Shown here: in pieces, positions 1 to 7,830 of the stretch
Layout: each line of letters opens with the position of its first letter
Position numbering within the stretch: position 1 is the first letter of the stretch
NCBI GenBank assembly: GCA_937924855.1
Contig: CALEYQ010000074.1
Location: forward strand, 1-64,000
Direction of reading: 5' to 3'
Source: an uncultured Bacteroidota bacterium
GTDB taxonomy: Bacteria; Bacteroidota; Bacteroidia; JADZBD01
Length of the DNA: 64,000 nucleotides
Translations under genes and position numbers: made by a program
The notes under the pieces: generated by a model
Database searches by the model: none
What the model was told of the DNA's origin: nothing
What the model saw: only the letters and a program-made list of their open reading frames with translations

Positions 1-2800
1 TGTCCGCCCGGGGTCCATAAATAGGTATAGCCCGGAGTTCGTCCTCCGGCGGTTGCAGTAGCGGTTCCCACACAATTGTTATTACAGGAAACATTCGTGA
101 ATGTGGTGGATAAGGTAAGGGCAGGAGGGTTTGAGAAAGTTACGGTGCCGGTGCCAAAGCACCCATTGGCATCGGTGACGGTTACGGTATAGGTACCTGC
201 GCATAATCCGGTGGCAGATTGAGTAGTTTGAATAGGGTTGGTAGACCACAGGTAAGAATAGGGCAAGGCACCTCCTGCGGCATTGGCCGTTGCAATTCCA
301 TTGCAATCACCAAAACAATTTAATGTGTTTCCGCTGGTAGTAATTAAAATTTGAACCGTTTGAACAATATTGGCCACGGTAGTTGCGGTACAACCATTGG
401 CGTCGGTAACCGTAACAGTGTATTGTCCGGGACAAAGTCCGGTTGCAGTTTGTGTTGTTTGTCCATTACTCCAGTTGTAAGAGTATGGAGATGTTCCTCC
501 AATGGGATTGGCTGTGGCACTTCCGTTACAAATATTACATGCCGTGGTAGCCGCCGAAATATTTACGTTCAGGGTAGGAGGCTGTTGAATACTCACCACC
601 TGATTGCCCGTACATCCGTTGGCATCAGTTACGGTTACCGTATAGTTTCCAACGCATAATCCCGTAATTGATGCCGTAGTGGCTCCTGAGGGTTGCCACA
701 AGTAAGTATAGGGTCCCGTTCCACCCGAAGGGTTGGAAGTTGCACTTCCGTTACATTGTCCGTTACATAATGCATTCTGGGTTGTTACACCCGGCACAAT
801 GGGAGTGGGTTGGGTAAGTTGAACCGTTGAGGTAGCTGTACAACCGTTAGCATCTGTTACAGTAACCGTATAGGTTCCTGCACATAATCCGGTTATGGTT
901 TGTGTAGTTTGCCCACCCGGTGCCCAGGAGTATGAATAGGGTGGATTTCCCCCACCGGCCAGAGCTGAGGCAGATCCATTACATAAATTATTACAGGATG
1001 GGTTATTTCCAGTAGTGAAAATATTCATCTGGGAAGGTTGATTCACAACTATGGTTGCAGAATTTGTACACCCATTGGCATCGGTAACGGTAATGGTATA
1101 GGTTCCGGCACATTGTCCGGTTATAGTTGCTGTTGTTTGTCCGACAGGGGACCACAAGTATGTAAAAGGTGCAGTACCCCCAAGCGCGTTAACACCTAAG
1201 GTTGCGGTGCATTGATTAAAACACTGAAGTGCGGTTGAAGTGGTGGTTAGGGTAAGCGCATTCGGTTGGGTAAAGGTTACGGTTGTACTGCGTGTACATC
1301 CGTTGGCATCGGATATGGTTACCGTATATGTTCCGGCGCAAAGTCCGGTTGCAGTTTGTGTGGTTTGACCGTTACTCCAATTGTAATTATACCCCGGAAT
1401 TCCACCGGAAGGATTTGCCGTTGCCGTACCATTGCAAACGGAATTACAAGGAAGCGGATTGTTGGTAGTAGAAATTGTAACCGTTAACTGAGGCGGACTG
1501 GTAATGGTTACCGTTGAGGTATTTGTACATCCATTGGCATCGGTAACTGTAACGGTGTAAGTCCCTGCACAGAGTCCTGTTGCAGTTTGGGTGGTTTGGG
1601 CACCCGGCATCCAGTTATAAGTGTAGGAAGGAGTACCACCCGAAGGTGTTGCGCTAGCACTTGCATTACAATCGCCAAAGCATTGTACCGGACTGTTAAA
1701 TGTTGCCGTTGAAACGGTTAAGGGTGGTGGCTCGGTAACTGTAAGAGTTTGGGAAATTGTACAGTTGTTGGCATCGGTAACCGTTAATGTATAGGTGCCG
1801 GCGCAAAGTCCTGTTGCAATTTGGGTGGTTTGTCCGCCAGGATTCCAGAGATAAGTATAGGGAGCGGTTCCTCCCCCTGGATTTGCCGTTCCGGTTGCAT
1901 TGCAAAGCCCGTTACACAACAGGGGATTGTTGCTGGAATTTATGGATAAGGTTAATTGCGGAGGTTCCGTAATTGTAATTGTTCGTGTGAGCGTACATCC
2001 GTTGGCATCGGTTACCGTAACGGTATAGGTTCCCGCACAAAGCCCTGTGGCGGTGGCATTGGTTTGGCCGGAAGGATTCCAGCTATAGGTATAACCGGGA
2101 GTTCCACCTGAGGCGGTTACCGTTCCGGTGGCCGTGCAATTTGAAAAGCAGGGTACGGGGTTTCCGGAAGTAGAAGTAGTCGCTCCCAAAGGTTGAGCGG
2201 GCTGGGTAATAGTAAAAGCCTGGGTTCGGGTACAGTTGTTTGCATCCGTTATGGTCACGGTATAGCTTCCTGCGCATAATCCCGTGGCAGAACTTGTGGT
2301 TTGAGCAGGAACGGTATTCCAGGAATAGGAATAGGGAGGAGTTCCTCCGGTAGGTGAAACAGTGGCAACCCCGTCACAATTCGGATTACATAAAATGTTG
2401 GTTTGAGACGGGTTGGGTTGAATGGGTGTTGGTTGGGTAATGGTTGTTGTAGTGGTATAGGTGCAGTTGTTTGCGTCGGTCACAGTAATTGTGTAAGTGC
2501 CTGCACATAAACCGGTGGCAACCTGAGTTGTCTGGCCAGTAGGATTCCAGGAATACTGGTAAGGCGCTGTACCTCCTATAACGTTAATTGTACTTTGTCC
2601 GGTGCACTGCCCATTACAAGTAACATTTACATTATTGAAAAAACTACCAAAAGGCAGGTAATTGGTCATGATAATTCCCGCCTGACATACGTCTGCAGGA
2701 TTATTGACGTCGGTTACCTGCACAATATACCCCTGCACTGTACACAAGCCGGTTGCGGTTTGTGTGGTTTGTCCGCTTGGGAACCAGAAATAAGTGTAGT
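1..2800 (-). repeat. Tandem protein-coding SprB repeats, about 12 units
   Basis: The DNA encoding the core ATGLCAGTYTVTVTDANG recurs near + strand positions 170, 400, 620, 850, 1080, 1305, 1535, 1770, 2005, 2240 and 2475, with a degenerate unit near 2710. The period is about 230 bp. Units differ at the nucleotide level mostly at third codon positions, so the repeats are old and under protein-level selection rather than recently expanded. Confidence 0.9.
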
Positions 2801-3308
2801 TGCCCGGAGGATTTACCACCACCTGGGCAACCCCGTTACATTGTCCGGGACAAAGATTGTCGGTAATTACAACGACGGAACAGGTATGGGTAGCAGGAAC
2901 CGGCGGCGGATTGTTTGTTTTTTGATTTTCCTGAGCTTTTCTTTCGATCCAGTCTCTGCTGATCAGATGCGGATTCAGTGCTGAATAATCTTTTTCGGAA
3001 ATGGTTTCAATTACCGCATTATTGGGAACCGCTATTTTAACCTTTTCCGTTCCGGGATAAAAGGAAATGGAATAAATGGAAACACTGGATTCAAGAAAAA
3101 TATACTCCCCTTCTTTCAGCCCTGAATTATTATCGATAATTACCCGGTCTGTGGGTCCGGGAATTTTCCCGGAAGAGGATCCCCCGCTTTTTAGGGACCA
3201 ATGGTTGGCGTCGGACCATTTACCCGAACCTCCAACCCAGAATATTTCACCCGCAAACAGTGAACCTGAAAGGAAAAAGGCAAGAATACAAACCAAAAAT
3301 CTACTCAC
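1..3308 (-). CDS. SprB-repeat surface adhesin, N-terminal part (C-terminus beyond left edge)
   Basis: About 1,100 residues are visible and the frame is open to the left edge. A GTG start at 3308 gives a signal peptide (VSRFLVCILAFFLSGSLFAG), followed by the WVGGSG-W-ANHWS motif seen at the N-terminus of many bacteroidotal surface proteins. From about residue 185 come twelve tandem repeats of 75-78 residues (unit 225-235 bp). The best conserved core is ATGLCAGTYTVTVTDANGC, preceded by CNG...GGTPPYTYxWNP; the first repeat is degenerate. This matches the SprB repeat family of secreted, T9SS-dependent adhesins such as the SprB gliding adhesin. The sorting domain would lie off the window. No in-frame ATG was found near the start, so GTG is a choice based on the signal peptide. 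The exact function (gliding or attachment) is inferred. Confidence 0.85.
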   Translation of the reverse strand, partial: MSRFLVCILAFFLSGSLFAGEIFWVGGSGKWSDANHWSLKSGGSSSGKIPGPTDRVIIDNNSGLKEGEYIFLESSVSIYSISFYPGTEKVKIAVPNNAVIETISEKDYSALNPHLISRDWIERKAQENQKTNNPPPVPATHTCSVVVITDNLCPGQCNGVAQVVVNPPGNYTYFWFPSGQTTQTATGLCTVQGYIVQVTDVNNPADVCQAGIIMTNYLPFGSFFNNVNVTCNGQCTGQSTINVIGGTAPYQYSWNPTGQTTQVATGLCAGTYTITVTDANNCTYTTTTTITQPTPIQPNPSQTNILCNPNCDGVATVSPTGGTPPYSYSWNTVPAQTTSSATGLCAGSYTVTITDANNCTRTQAFTITQPAQPLGATTSTSGNPVPCFSNCTATGTVTASGGTPGYTYSWNPSGQTNATATGLCAGTYTVTVTDANGCTLTRTITITEPPQLTLSINSSNNPLLCNGLCNATGTANPGGGTAPYTYLWNPGGQTTQIATGLCAGTYTLTVTDANNCTISQTLTVTEPPPLTVSTATFNSPVQCFGDCNASASATPSGGTPSYTYNWMPGAQTTQTATGLCAGTYTVTVTDANGCTNTSTVTITSPPQLTVTISTTNNPLPCNSVCNGTATANPSGGIPGYNYNWSNGQTTQTATGLCAGTYTVTISDANGCTRSTTVTFTQPNALTLTTTSTALQCFNQCTATLGVNALGGTAPFTYLWSPVGQTTATITGQCAGTYTITVTDANGCTNSATIVVNQPSQMNIFTTGNNPSCNNLCNGSASALAGGGNPPYSYSWAPGGQTTQTITGLCAGTYTVTVTDANGCTATSTVQLTQPTPIVPGVTTQNALCNGQCNGSATSNPSGGTGPYTYLWQPSGATTASITGLCVGNYTVTVTDANGCTGNQVVSIQQPPTLNVNISAATTACNICNGSATANPIGGTSPYSYNWSNGQTTQTATGLCPGQYTVTVTDANGCTATTVANIVQTVQILITTSGNTLNCFGDCNGIATANAAGGALPYSYLWSTNPIQTTQSATGLCAGTYTVTVTDANGCFGTGTVTFSNPPALTLSTTFTNVSCNNNCVGTATATAGGRTPGYTYLWTPGG

Positions 3309-3357
3309 GGACAGATTATTAGGTTTTTCCCGGGGAGATGAATCAGGAAAACGAATT

Positions 3358-3365
3358 CAAAAATA
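3358..3365 (-). promoter_or_regulatory. Candidate -7 promoter element for the SprB-repeat gene
   Basis: On the minus strand TATTTTTG fits the bacteroidotal -7 consensus TAnnTTTG and lies 49 nt upstream of the GTG start. No clear TTTG occurs at the matching -33 position, so the call rests on one box only. Confidence 0.4.
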
Positions 3366-3494
3366 AGGATAAATATCTGAATATAAGACGTGTTATCTAA
3401 AATATCCGTTGCATGGAAAAGCCCTGTTTTTTCGAAATTAAAAGGGCCCTTCGTCGATGTGATCCTGCACTTCGTCTAATAATAGAAACCCTTT

Positions 3495-4472
3495 TCAGGA
3501 AAGCCTGTTTAACAGGTTTTTCAATAAATTTTCCAATTGATCCCTGTAAACCGATGGTTTTGTTTTCCTCAGGTGGTCAAATCCGGCTTCTGAAAAATTA
3601 CCGGCCTCCTGCAGAGCGAGTGCCTCGATATTCATATTGCGGAAGTGTTGTTTAACCCATTCCACTCTTTTTTCAAGGTCAGGTTCATTAAAAGCCATCA
3701 CCAGCTCTTTTTTTTGTAGGGGATTTTGGTCTGCCAGGTTTTCTGCCTTTATTCTAAGCCAGGTTTTTTTGCCCTGAATTATATCTCCGCCTACTTTTTT
3801 CCCAAATTGTTCACTCCTCGGGAATACATCCATCAGGTCGTCAAGAATCTGAAAGGCAATGCCAATTTTTAATCCGCATTCGAATAAATGATTGGCCTCC
3901 TGTTCTCCTCCATTTCCGGCAAGCGCACCGATTTTTAAACTGCTGCCGAATAAAATGGCTGTTTTAAGGGAAACCATTTCAATATATCCCTCCAGGCCGG
4001 CATTTTCTTTTTTTTCAAAATCCATGTCCATCTGTTGCCCTTCGCAAATGCCTGTTGCCATTTGAATAAACAGCTCGGTAATCCTATCCTTATTTGGCCC
4101 TGAATAAGAATGAAGTAATTGCATCGATTTCATGAGCAATACATCGCCGGAAAGTAAGGCCGCATTAGCACCCCATTTTTTTGCAACGGTAGGAAGCCCC
4201 CTGCGGGTATCGGCATTATCCATAACGTCGTCGTGGATAAGCGTGAAGTTGTGGAACCACTCAAGAGCCAGGGCAGGCATAATTGCGTTCTCATAGGATC
4301 CGCCCTGGCTGAGACAGGCCCGTAAACACAAAAGGGGTCTTACTTGTTTTCCTTTCTGACCCAGCATGTGTTTCAGAGGGTCGTATAGGCCGGCAAGATC
4401 TTCAGGAAAATTCCGGATGGCTTCATCCTGAATTTTTTGTAATTCCCCTAAAAGTACTTCATCGGAAATCAT
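3495..4472 (-). CDS. Polyprenyl (isoprenoid) diphosphate synthase
   Basis: A 325-residue trans-prenyltransferase that extends allylic diphosphates with isopentenyl diphosphate to make precursors for quinones or carotenoids. Both aspartate-rich motifs are intact: DDVMD at 81-85, followed by ADTRRG, and DDLMD at 211-215. The GKQVRP motif for diphosphate binding is at about 41-46. Chain length cannot be read reliably from the sequence. It is the last gene of a minus-strand operon: its ATG overlaps the rfbA stop by 4 nt (ATGA), so the two are probably translationally coupled. The family assignment is firm; the product (geranylgeranyl, hexa- to octaprenyl) is open. Confidence 0.93.
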   Translation of the reverse strand: MISDEVLLGELQKIQDEAIRNFPEDLAGLYDPLKHMLGQKGKQVRPLLCLRACLSQGGSYENAIMPALALEWFHNFTLIHDDVMDNADTRRGLPTVAKKWGANAALLSGDVLLMKSMQLLHSYSGPNKDRITELFIQMATGICEGQQMDMDFEKKENAGLEGYIEMVSLKTAILFGSSLKIGALAGNGGEQEANHLFECGLKIGIAFQILDDLMDVFPRSEQFGKKVGGDIIQGKKTWLRIKAENLADQNPLQKKELVMAFNEPDLEKRVEWVKQHFRNMNIEALALQEAGNFSEAGFDHLRKTKPSVYRDQLENLLKNLLNRLS

Positions 4473-5326
4473 TCCAGGCTCATCAGATAACTTCCATACC
4501 CGCTTTTTTCAAGGGGCTGGGCGAGTTTTTTAAGTTGGTCGCGGTTGATAAACCCCATGCGAAAAGCAACTTCTTCTATACATCCGATTTTTTGTCCCTG
4601 ACGGTCTTCGATTACCTGAACAAACTGGGCGGCCTGCATCAGGGACGAAAAGGTTCCGGTGTCGAGCCAGGCCGTTCCACGTTCCAGAATACCAACCTGC
4701 AATTTTCCCTGATTCAGGTAATGACGGTTTACATCGGTAATTTCATATTCACCCCTCGCACTGGGTTTTAAATTTTTGGCAATTTCTATAACCGAATTAT
4801 CGTAAAAATACAAACCCGGAACGGCATAATTTGATTTTGGTTTTTGCGGTTTTTCCTCAATTGATACCGCTTTTCCGTCGGCATTGAATTCCACCACCCC
4901 GTACCTTTCAGGGTCGCTGACATGGTACGCAAACACCACACCGCCCTCGGGGTTATTGAATTTTTGCAACATGCGACCCAGGCCGGCTCCGTAAAAAATA
5001 TTATCACCCAAAACAAGGGCTACTTTATCTTTTCCAATGAAGGATTCCCCAATGACAAAGGCCTGAGCAAGTCCGTTCGGCGTTTCCTGAACCGCATAGG
5101 AAAAGGAACAACCCAGTTTTTTCCCATCTCCCAGCAGCCGTTCAAACATGGGAAGGTCGTGAGGGGTGGAAATGATTAAAACCTCTCGTATGCCCGCCAT
5201 CATAAGAATGCTAAGCGGGTAATAAATCATGGGCTTATCATACACCGGCATGAGTTGTTTGCTGATGGCAAGGGTAAGCGGATGCAATCGGGTGCCGGAT
5301 CCACCGGCCAAAATTATTCCTTTCAT
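4469..5326 (-). CDS. rfbA: Glucose-1-phosphate thymidylyltransferase
   Basis: A 285-residue nucleotidyltransferase that makes dTDP-glucose from dTTP and glucose-1-phosphate, the first step toward dTDP-rhamnose and other deoxysugars. The signature GGSGTRLHPLT is at 8-18, KQLMPVYDKPMIYYPLS follows at about 23-39, and the metal-binding LGDNIFYG is near 107-114. Length is normal for RmlA/RfbA. It overlaps the RND gene upstream and the prenyl synthase downstream by 4 nt each. No rfbB, rfbC or rfbD lies nearby, so the other dTDP-sugar genes must be elsewhere. Confidence 0.94.
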   Translation of the reverse strand: MKGIILAGGSGTRLHPLTLAISKQLMPVYDKPMIYYPLSILMMAGIREVLIISTPHDLPMFERLLGDGKKLGCSFSYAVQETPNGLAQAFVIGESFIGKDKVALVLGDNIFYGAGLGRMLQKFNNPEGGVVFAYHVSDPERYGVVEFNADGKAVSIEEKPQKPKSNYAVPGLYFYDNSVIEIAKNLKPSARGEYEITDVNRHYLNQGKLQVGILERGTAWLDTGTFSSLMQAAQFVQVIEDRQGQKIGCIEEVAFRMGFINRDQLKKLAQPLEKSGYGSYLMSLE

Positions 5327-7743
5327 GAGGGTTCCCGTGTAGTGTTTTCGGTTTCTACTTTCTGAATGGTCAATTTATCCAGGTCAATATCTTCATCTTC
5401 ATCAATGATATTGATCAGGGGTTCTTTTTTCAGGGCCTTCACAACGCTTCGTTTTTCAAGTGAAATGAGAATGCAGGGAAGGAGTACGAGATTTGTGGCC
5501 AGGGAAATCAACAGCGTAACCGAAACAAGAATTCCAAGGGCCACGGTTCCTCCAAAACTGGAAGCGGCAAAAATGGCGAATCCGCAAAACAGGATTACCG
5601 CAGTGTAAATCATGCTCAGTCCGGTTTCAACAATGGTCTGACTGATGGCCCGGGCTGGATCCAGTTTTTTGTTGATTAACTGATTCCGGTATTCGGTTAG
5701 TATATAAATGGTTCCGTCGGATGCAATGCCAAAAGCAATACTGAAAATTAAAATGGTAGAGGGTTTGAAGGGAATGTCCAGAAATCCCATCAGCCCGGCG
5801 GTAAAAATCAGAGGAATCAGGGCAGGGGCTTTGCTGAGGACAATAATGGCAACGCTGCGGAATAATACCATGCCAATAAGTAAAATAAGAACGATTGCAA
5901 TTACAAGGCTCACGAACAAGTGCCGAAACAAATAATCATTTCCTTTCAGGAACACATAGCTGAAGCCCGTAACACTAACGTTGTATTCTTCCTTCGGAAA
6001 AATCGAATCTATTTTAGGAACTACTTTTTCATACAGGTTTTTCATTTCCACCGAGCCAATGTCGGCCACCTGATAGCTTATTCTTGTGTAGCGGCGGGTG
6101 GAATCCAAAAAACTCGAGAGGCGGCCTTCTTTTCCTTTCAGCGACCCGGAATAATCGGATAGTTTTTTTAACTCTGTGGAACCGGGGAGAAGATAAAATC
6201 GGGAATTTCCATCGCGGTATCCCTGGTAAGCAAATTTGAGAGCTTCTACCACAGAAAGGGGCTTTGACAATTCTTCAAATTCAGCCAATTGTTTTTGGAG
6301 ATTTTTTATTTTATACAAGGTGTTTCCGTTTTCCGCAAATACTCCTCCTTCCTTGCCTGTGTCGATGGTAATTTCAAAGGGAAGTACTCCTCCGAAATTG
6401 TGCTCAAAAAATCGAAGGTGATGATAAACAGGATCTTTTTGAGGAAGATCGTCCACAACATATCCGAGTACTTTTATCCGGGTCATTCCATAGGCTGATA
6501 TGAGAGTAACAATTACTACAATTAGGTAGGTTAATTTCCTGTGCCGGTGGACCACAACATCAACCCACTTGAGTAAAAAGTTAATGCGCTTCCCTTTCAG
6601 GTGCCGGGTGTGTTTGAGGGAAGGAACGGGCAAATAGGAAAAAATTGCCGGGATAAAAAATAAGGCAACACCATAGGTGGTTAAAACATTTACGGCGGCA
6701 ACGAGACCGAATTCAACAAGCATTGAGGAGTTGGTAAAATAAAAGACGCCGAATCCGATGGCGGTGGTAACATTCGCCAGAAAGTTGGACAAACCTACCT
6801 TTTCAACCATTCTCGAAAGGGCCTTGGCTTTATTCCCATGCCGCAATAATTCTTCCTGGTATTTATTGATAAGGAAAATGCAATTGGGCAGTCCGATAAT
6901 TACTGTCAAGGGTGGTAACAAACCGGTTAATATGGTAATTTGATAACCAAACAACTGAAGAATACCCAGCGACCAAACAACACTGACAACCACCACGATC
7001 AGCGAAAAGAAAACGGCATTAAAGTATTTGAAAAAAATCCAGAGAATTATTGTGGTAACCAACAAAGCAAGAATCAGGAAGAGTTGCATTTCTGAGGCAA
7101 CTTTCTTCATGAAATTGGTTCGGATGAAGGGCATGCCCGAGTAATGCATTTCTGATCCCGTTGCCTTCCCAAACGCATCGCCCATGGAAACAATATTTTC
7201 CACTATGCTGATCCGGTTCCGCGAATTCAGTTGTTTTTCATGAAAGGTTACCGCAAGCAGCGTTGCATGGGTTTCCTTATTGTAGGCTAATCCTTCATAA
7301 AACGGCAAAGAAAGAATCAGTTCCTTCAGGCTGTCTAGCTCCTCCTGTGTACGGGGCTTTGATTTGATTATGGGTTCTATGTCGAACTTCTGAAGGCTGT
7401 CGTTCCTGTGAAGATTATAAAGATGGGTGATCCCCATCACATCTTTTATCCCCTCTATTTTCTTTATTTCTTCGGCAAGATCATACCAGCGGTTGAAATT
7501 TTCAAGTTTAAAAAGGTCGGGATTTGCAACTCCAATTACCAGAACATTGCCATCTTCCCCATAGCGACTTCTGAAGTCTTCGTAAGCAATATAAGCCGGA
7601 TCTGTTTTGGGAAGGGCCCGGGCATAGGTATAGGTTAATTCAACTTTAGACCCCTGCCAGGCCATAAAGGCGGTAATAAGGCCAAGGGCCAGGAGTATCC
7701 ACACCCGGTATCTGATTATTCCTCTGCCTAATTCCGACCACAT
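5323..7743 (-). CDS. RND-superfamily (MMPL-type) inner-membrane exporter
   Basis: An 806-residue membrane protein with the duplicated layout of RND/MMPL transporters. It has one N-terminal helix (about 12-29), a large periplasmic loop containing a DPAYIAYEDFRSRYG-type motif, a block of five hydrophobic helices (about 215-370), a second single helix near 400, a second loop beginning DDLPQKDPVYHHLRFFE, and a final five-helix block (about 620-765). The C-terminal tail is acidic and cytoplasmic (DEDEDIDLD). Relatives export lipids, hopanoids or other hydrophobic compounds. Coupling to rfbA and a prenyl synthase suggests an envelope or isoprenoid-lipid cargo, which is inference. It is probably the first gene of the operon. 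Confidence 0.88.
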   Translation of the reverse strand: MWSELGRGIIRYRVWILLALGLITAFMAWQGSKVELTYTYARALPKTDPAYIAYEDFRSRYGEDGNVLVIGVANPDLFKLENFNRWYDLAEEIKKIEGIKDVMGITHLYNLHRNDSLQKFDIEPIIKSKPRTQEELDSLKELILSLPFYEGLAYNKETHATLLAVTFHEKQLNSRNRISIVENIVSMGDAFGKATGSEMHYSGMPFIRTNFMKKVASEMQLFLILALLVTTIILWIFFKYFNAVFFSLIVVVVSVVWSLGILQLFGYQITILTGLLPPLTVIIGLPNCIFLINKYQEELLRHGNKAKALSRMVEKVGLSNFLANVTTAIGFGVFYFTNSSMLVEFGLVAAVNVLTTYGVALFFIPAIFSYLPVPSLKHTRHLKGKRINFLLKWVDVVVHRHRKLTYLIVVIVTLISAYGMTRIKVLGYVVDDLPQKDPVYHHLRFFEHNFGGVLPFEITIDTGKEGGVFAENGNTLYKIKNLQKQLAEFEELSKPLSVVEALKFAYQGYRDGNSRFYLLPGSTELKKLSDYSGSLKGKEGRLSSFLDSTRRYTRISYQVADIGSVEMKNLYEKVVPKIDSIFPKEEYNVSVTGFSYVFLKGNDYLFRHLFVSLVIAIVLILLIGMVLFRSVAIIVLSKAPALIPLIFTAGLMGFLDIPFKPSTILIFSIAFGIASDGTIYILTEYRNQLINKKLDPARAISQTIVETGLSMIYTAVILFCGFAIFAASSFGGTVALGILVSVTLLISLATNLVLLPCILISLEKRSVVKALKKEPLINIIDEDEDIDLDKLTIQKVETENTTREPS

Positions 7744-7830
7744 ATATTTTTCTCAGGTGATTCTAAATGCCTGAAAATAAATTGAATTATATGGGACGAA
7801 TTTAAGCAAATTAAGCCGGAAAGGGGGTTC

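Noticed and set aside
351..1487. Plus-strand frames inside the SprB-repeat gene
   Set aside because: They repeat the same cysteine/glycine-rich pattern with each repeat unit, as expected from reading the repeats on the wrong strand.
1..2800. Regular repeats that might be a CRISPR array
   Set aside because: The period is about 230 bp, the units are coding in one frame and differ at third positions; there are no short identical repeats with unique spacers.
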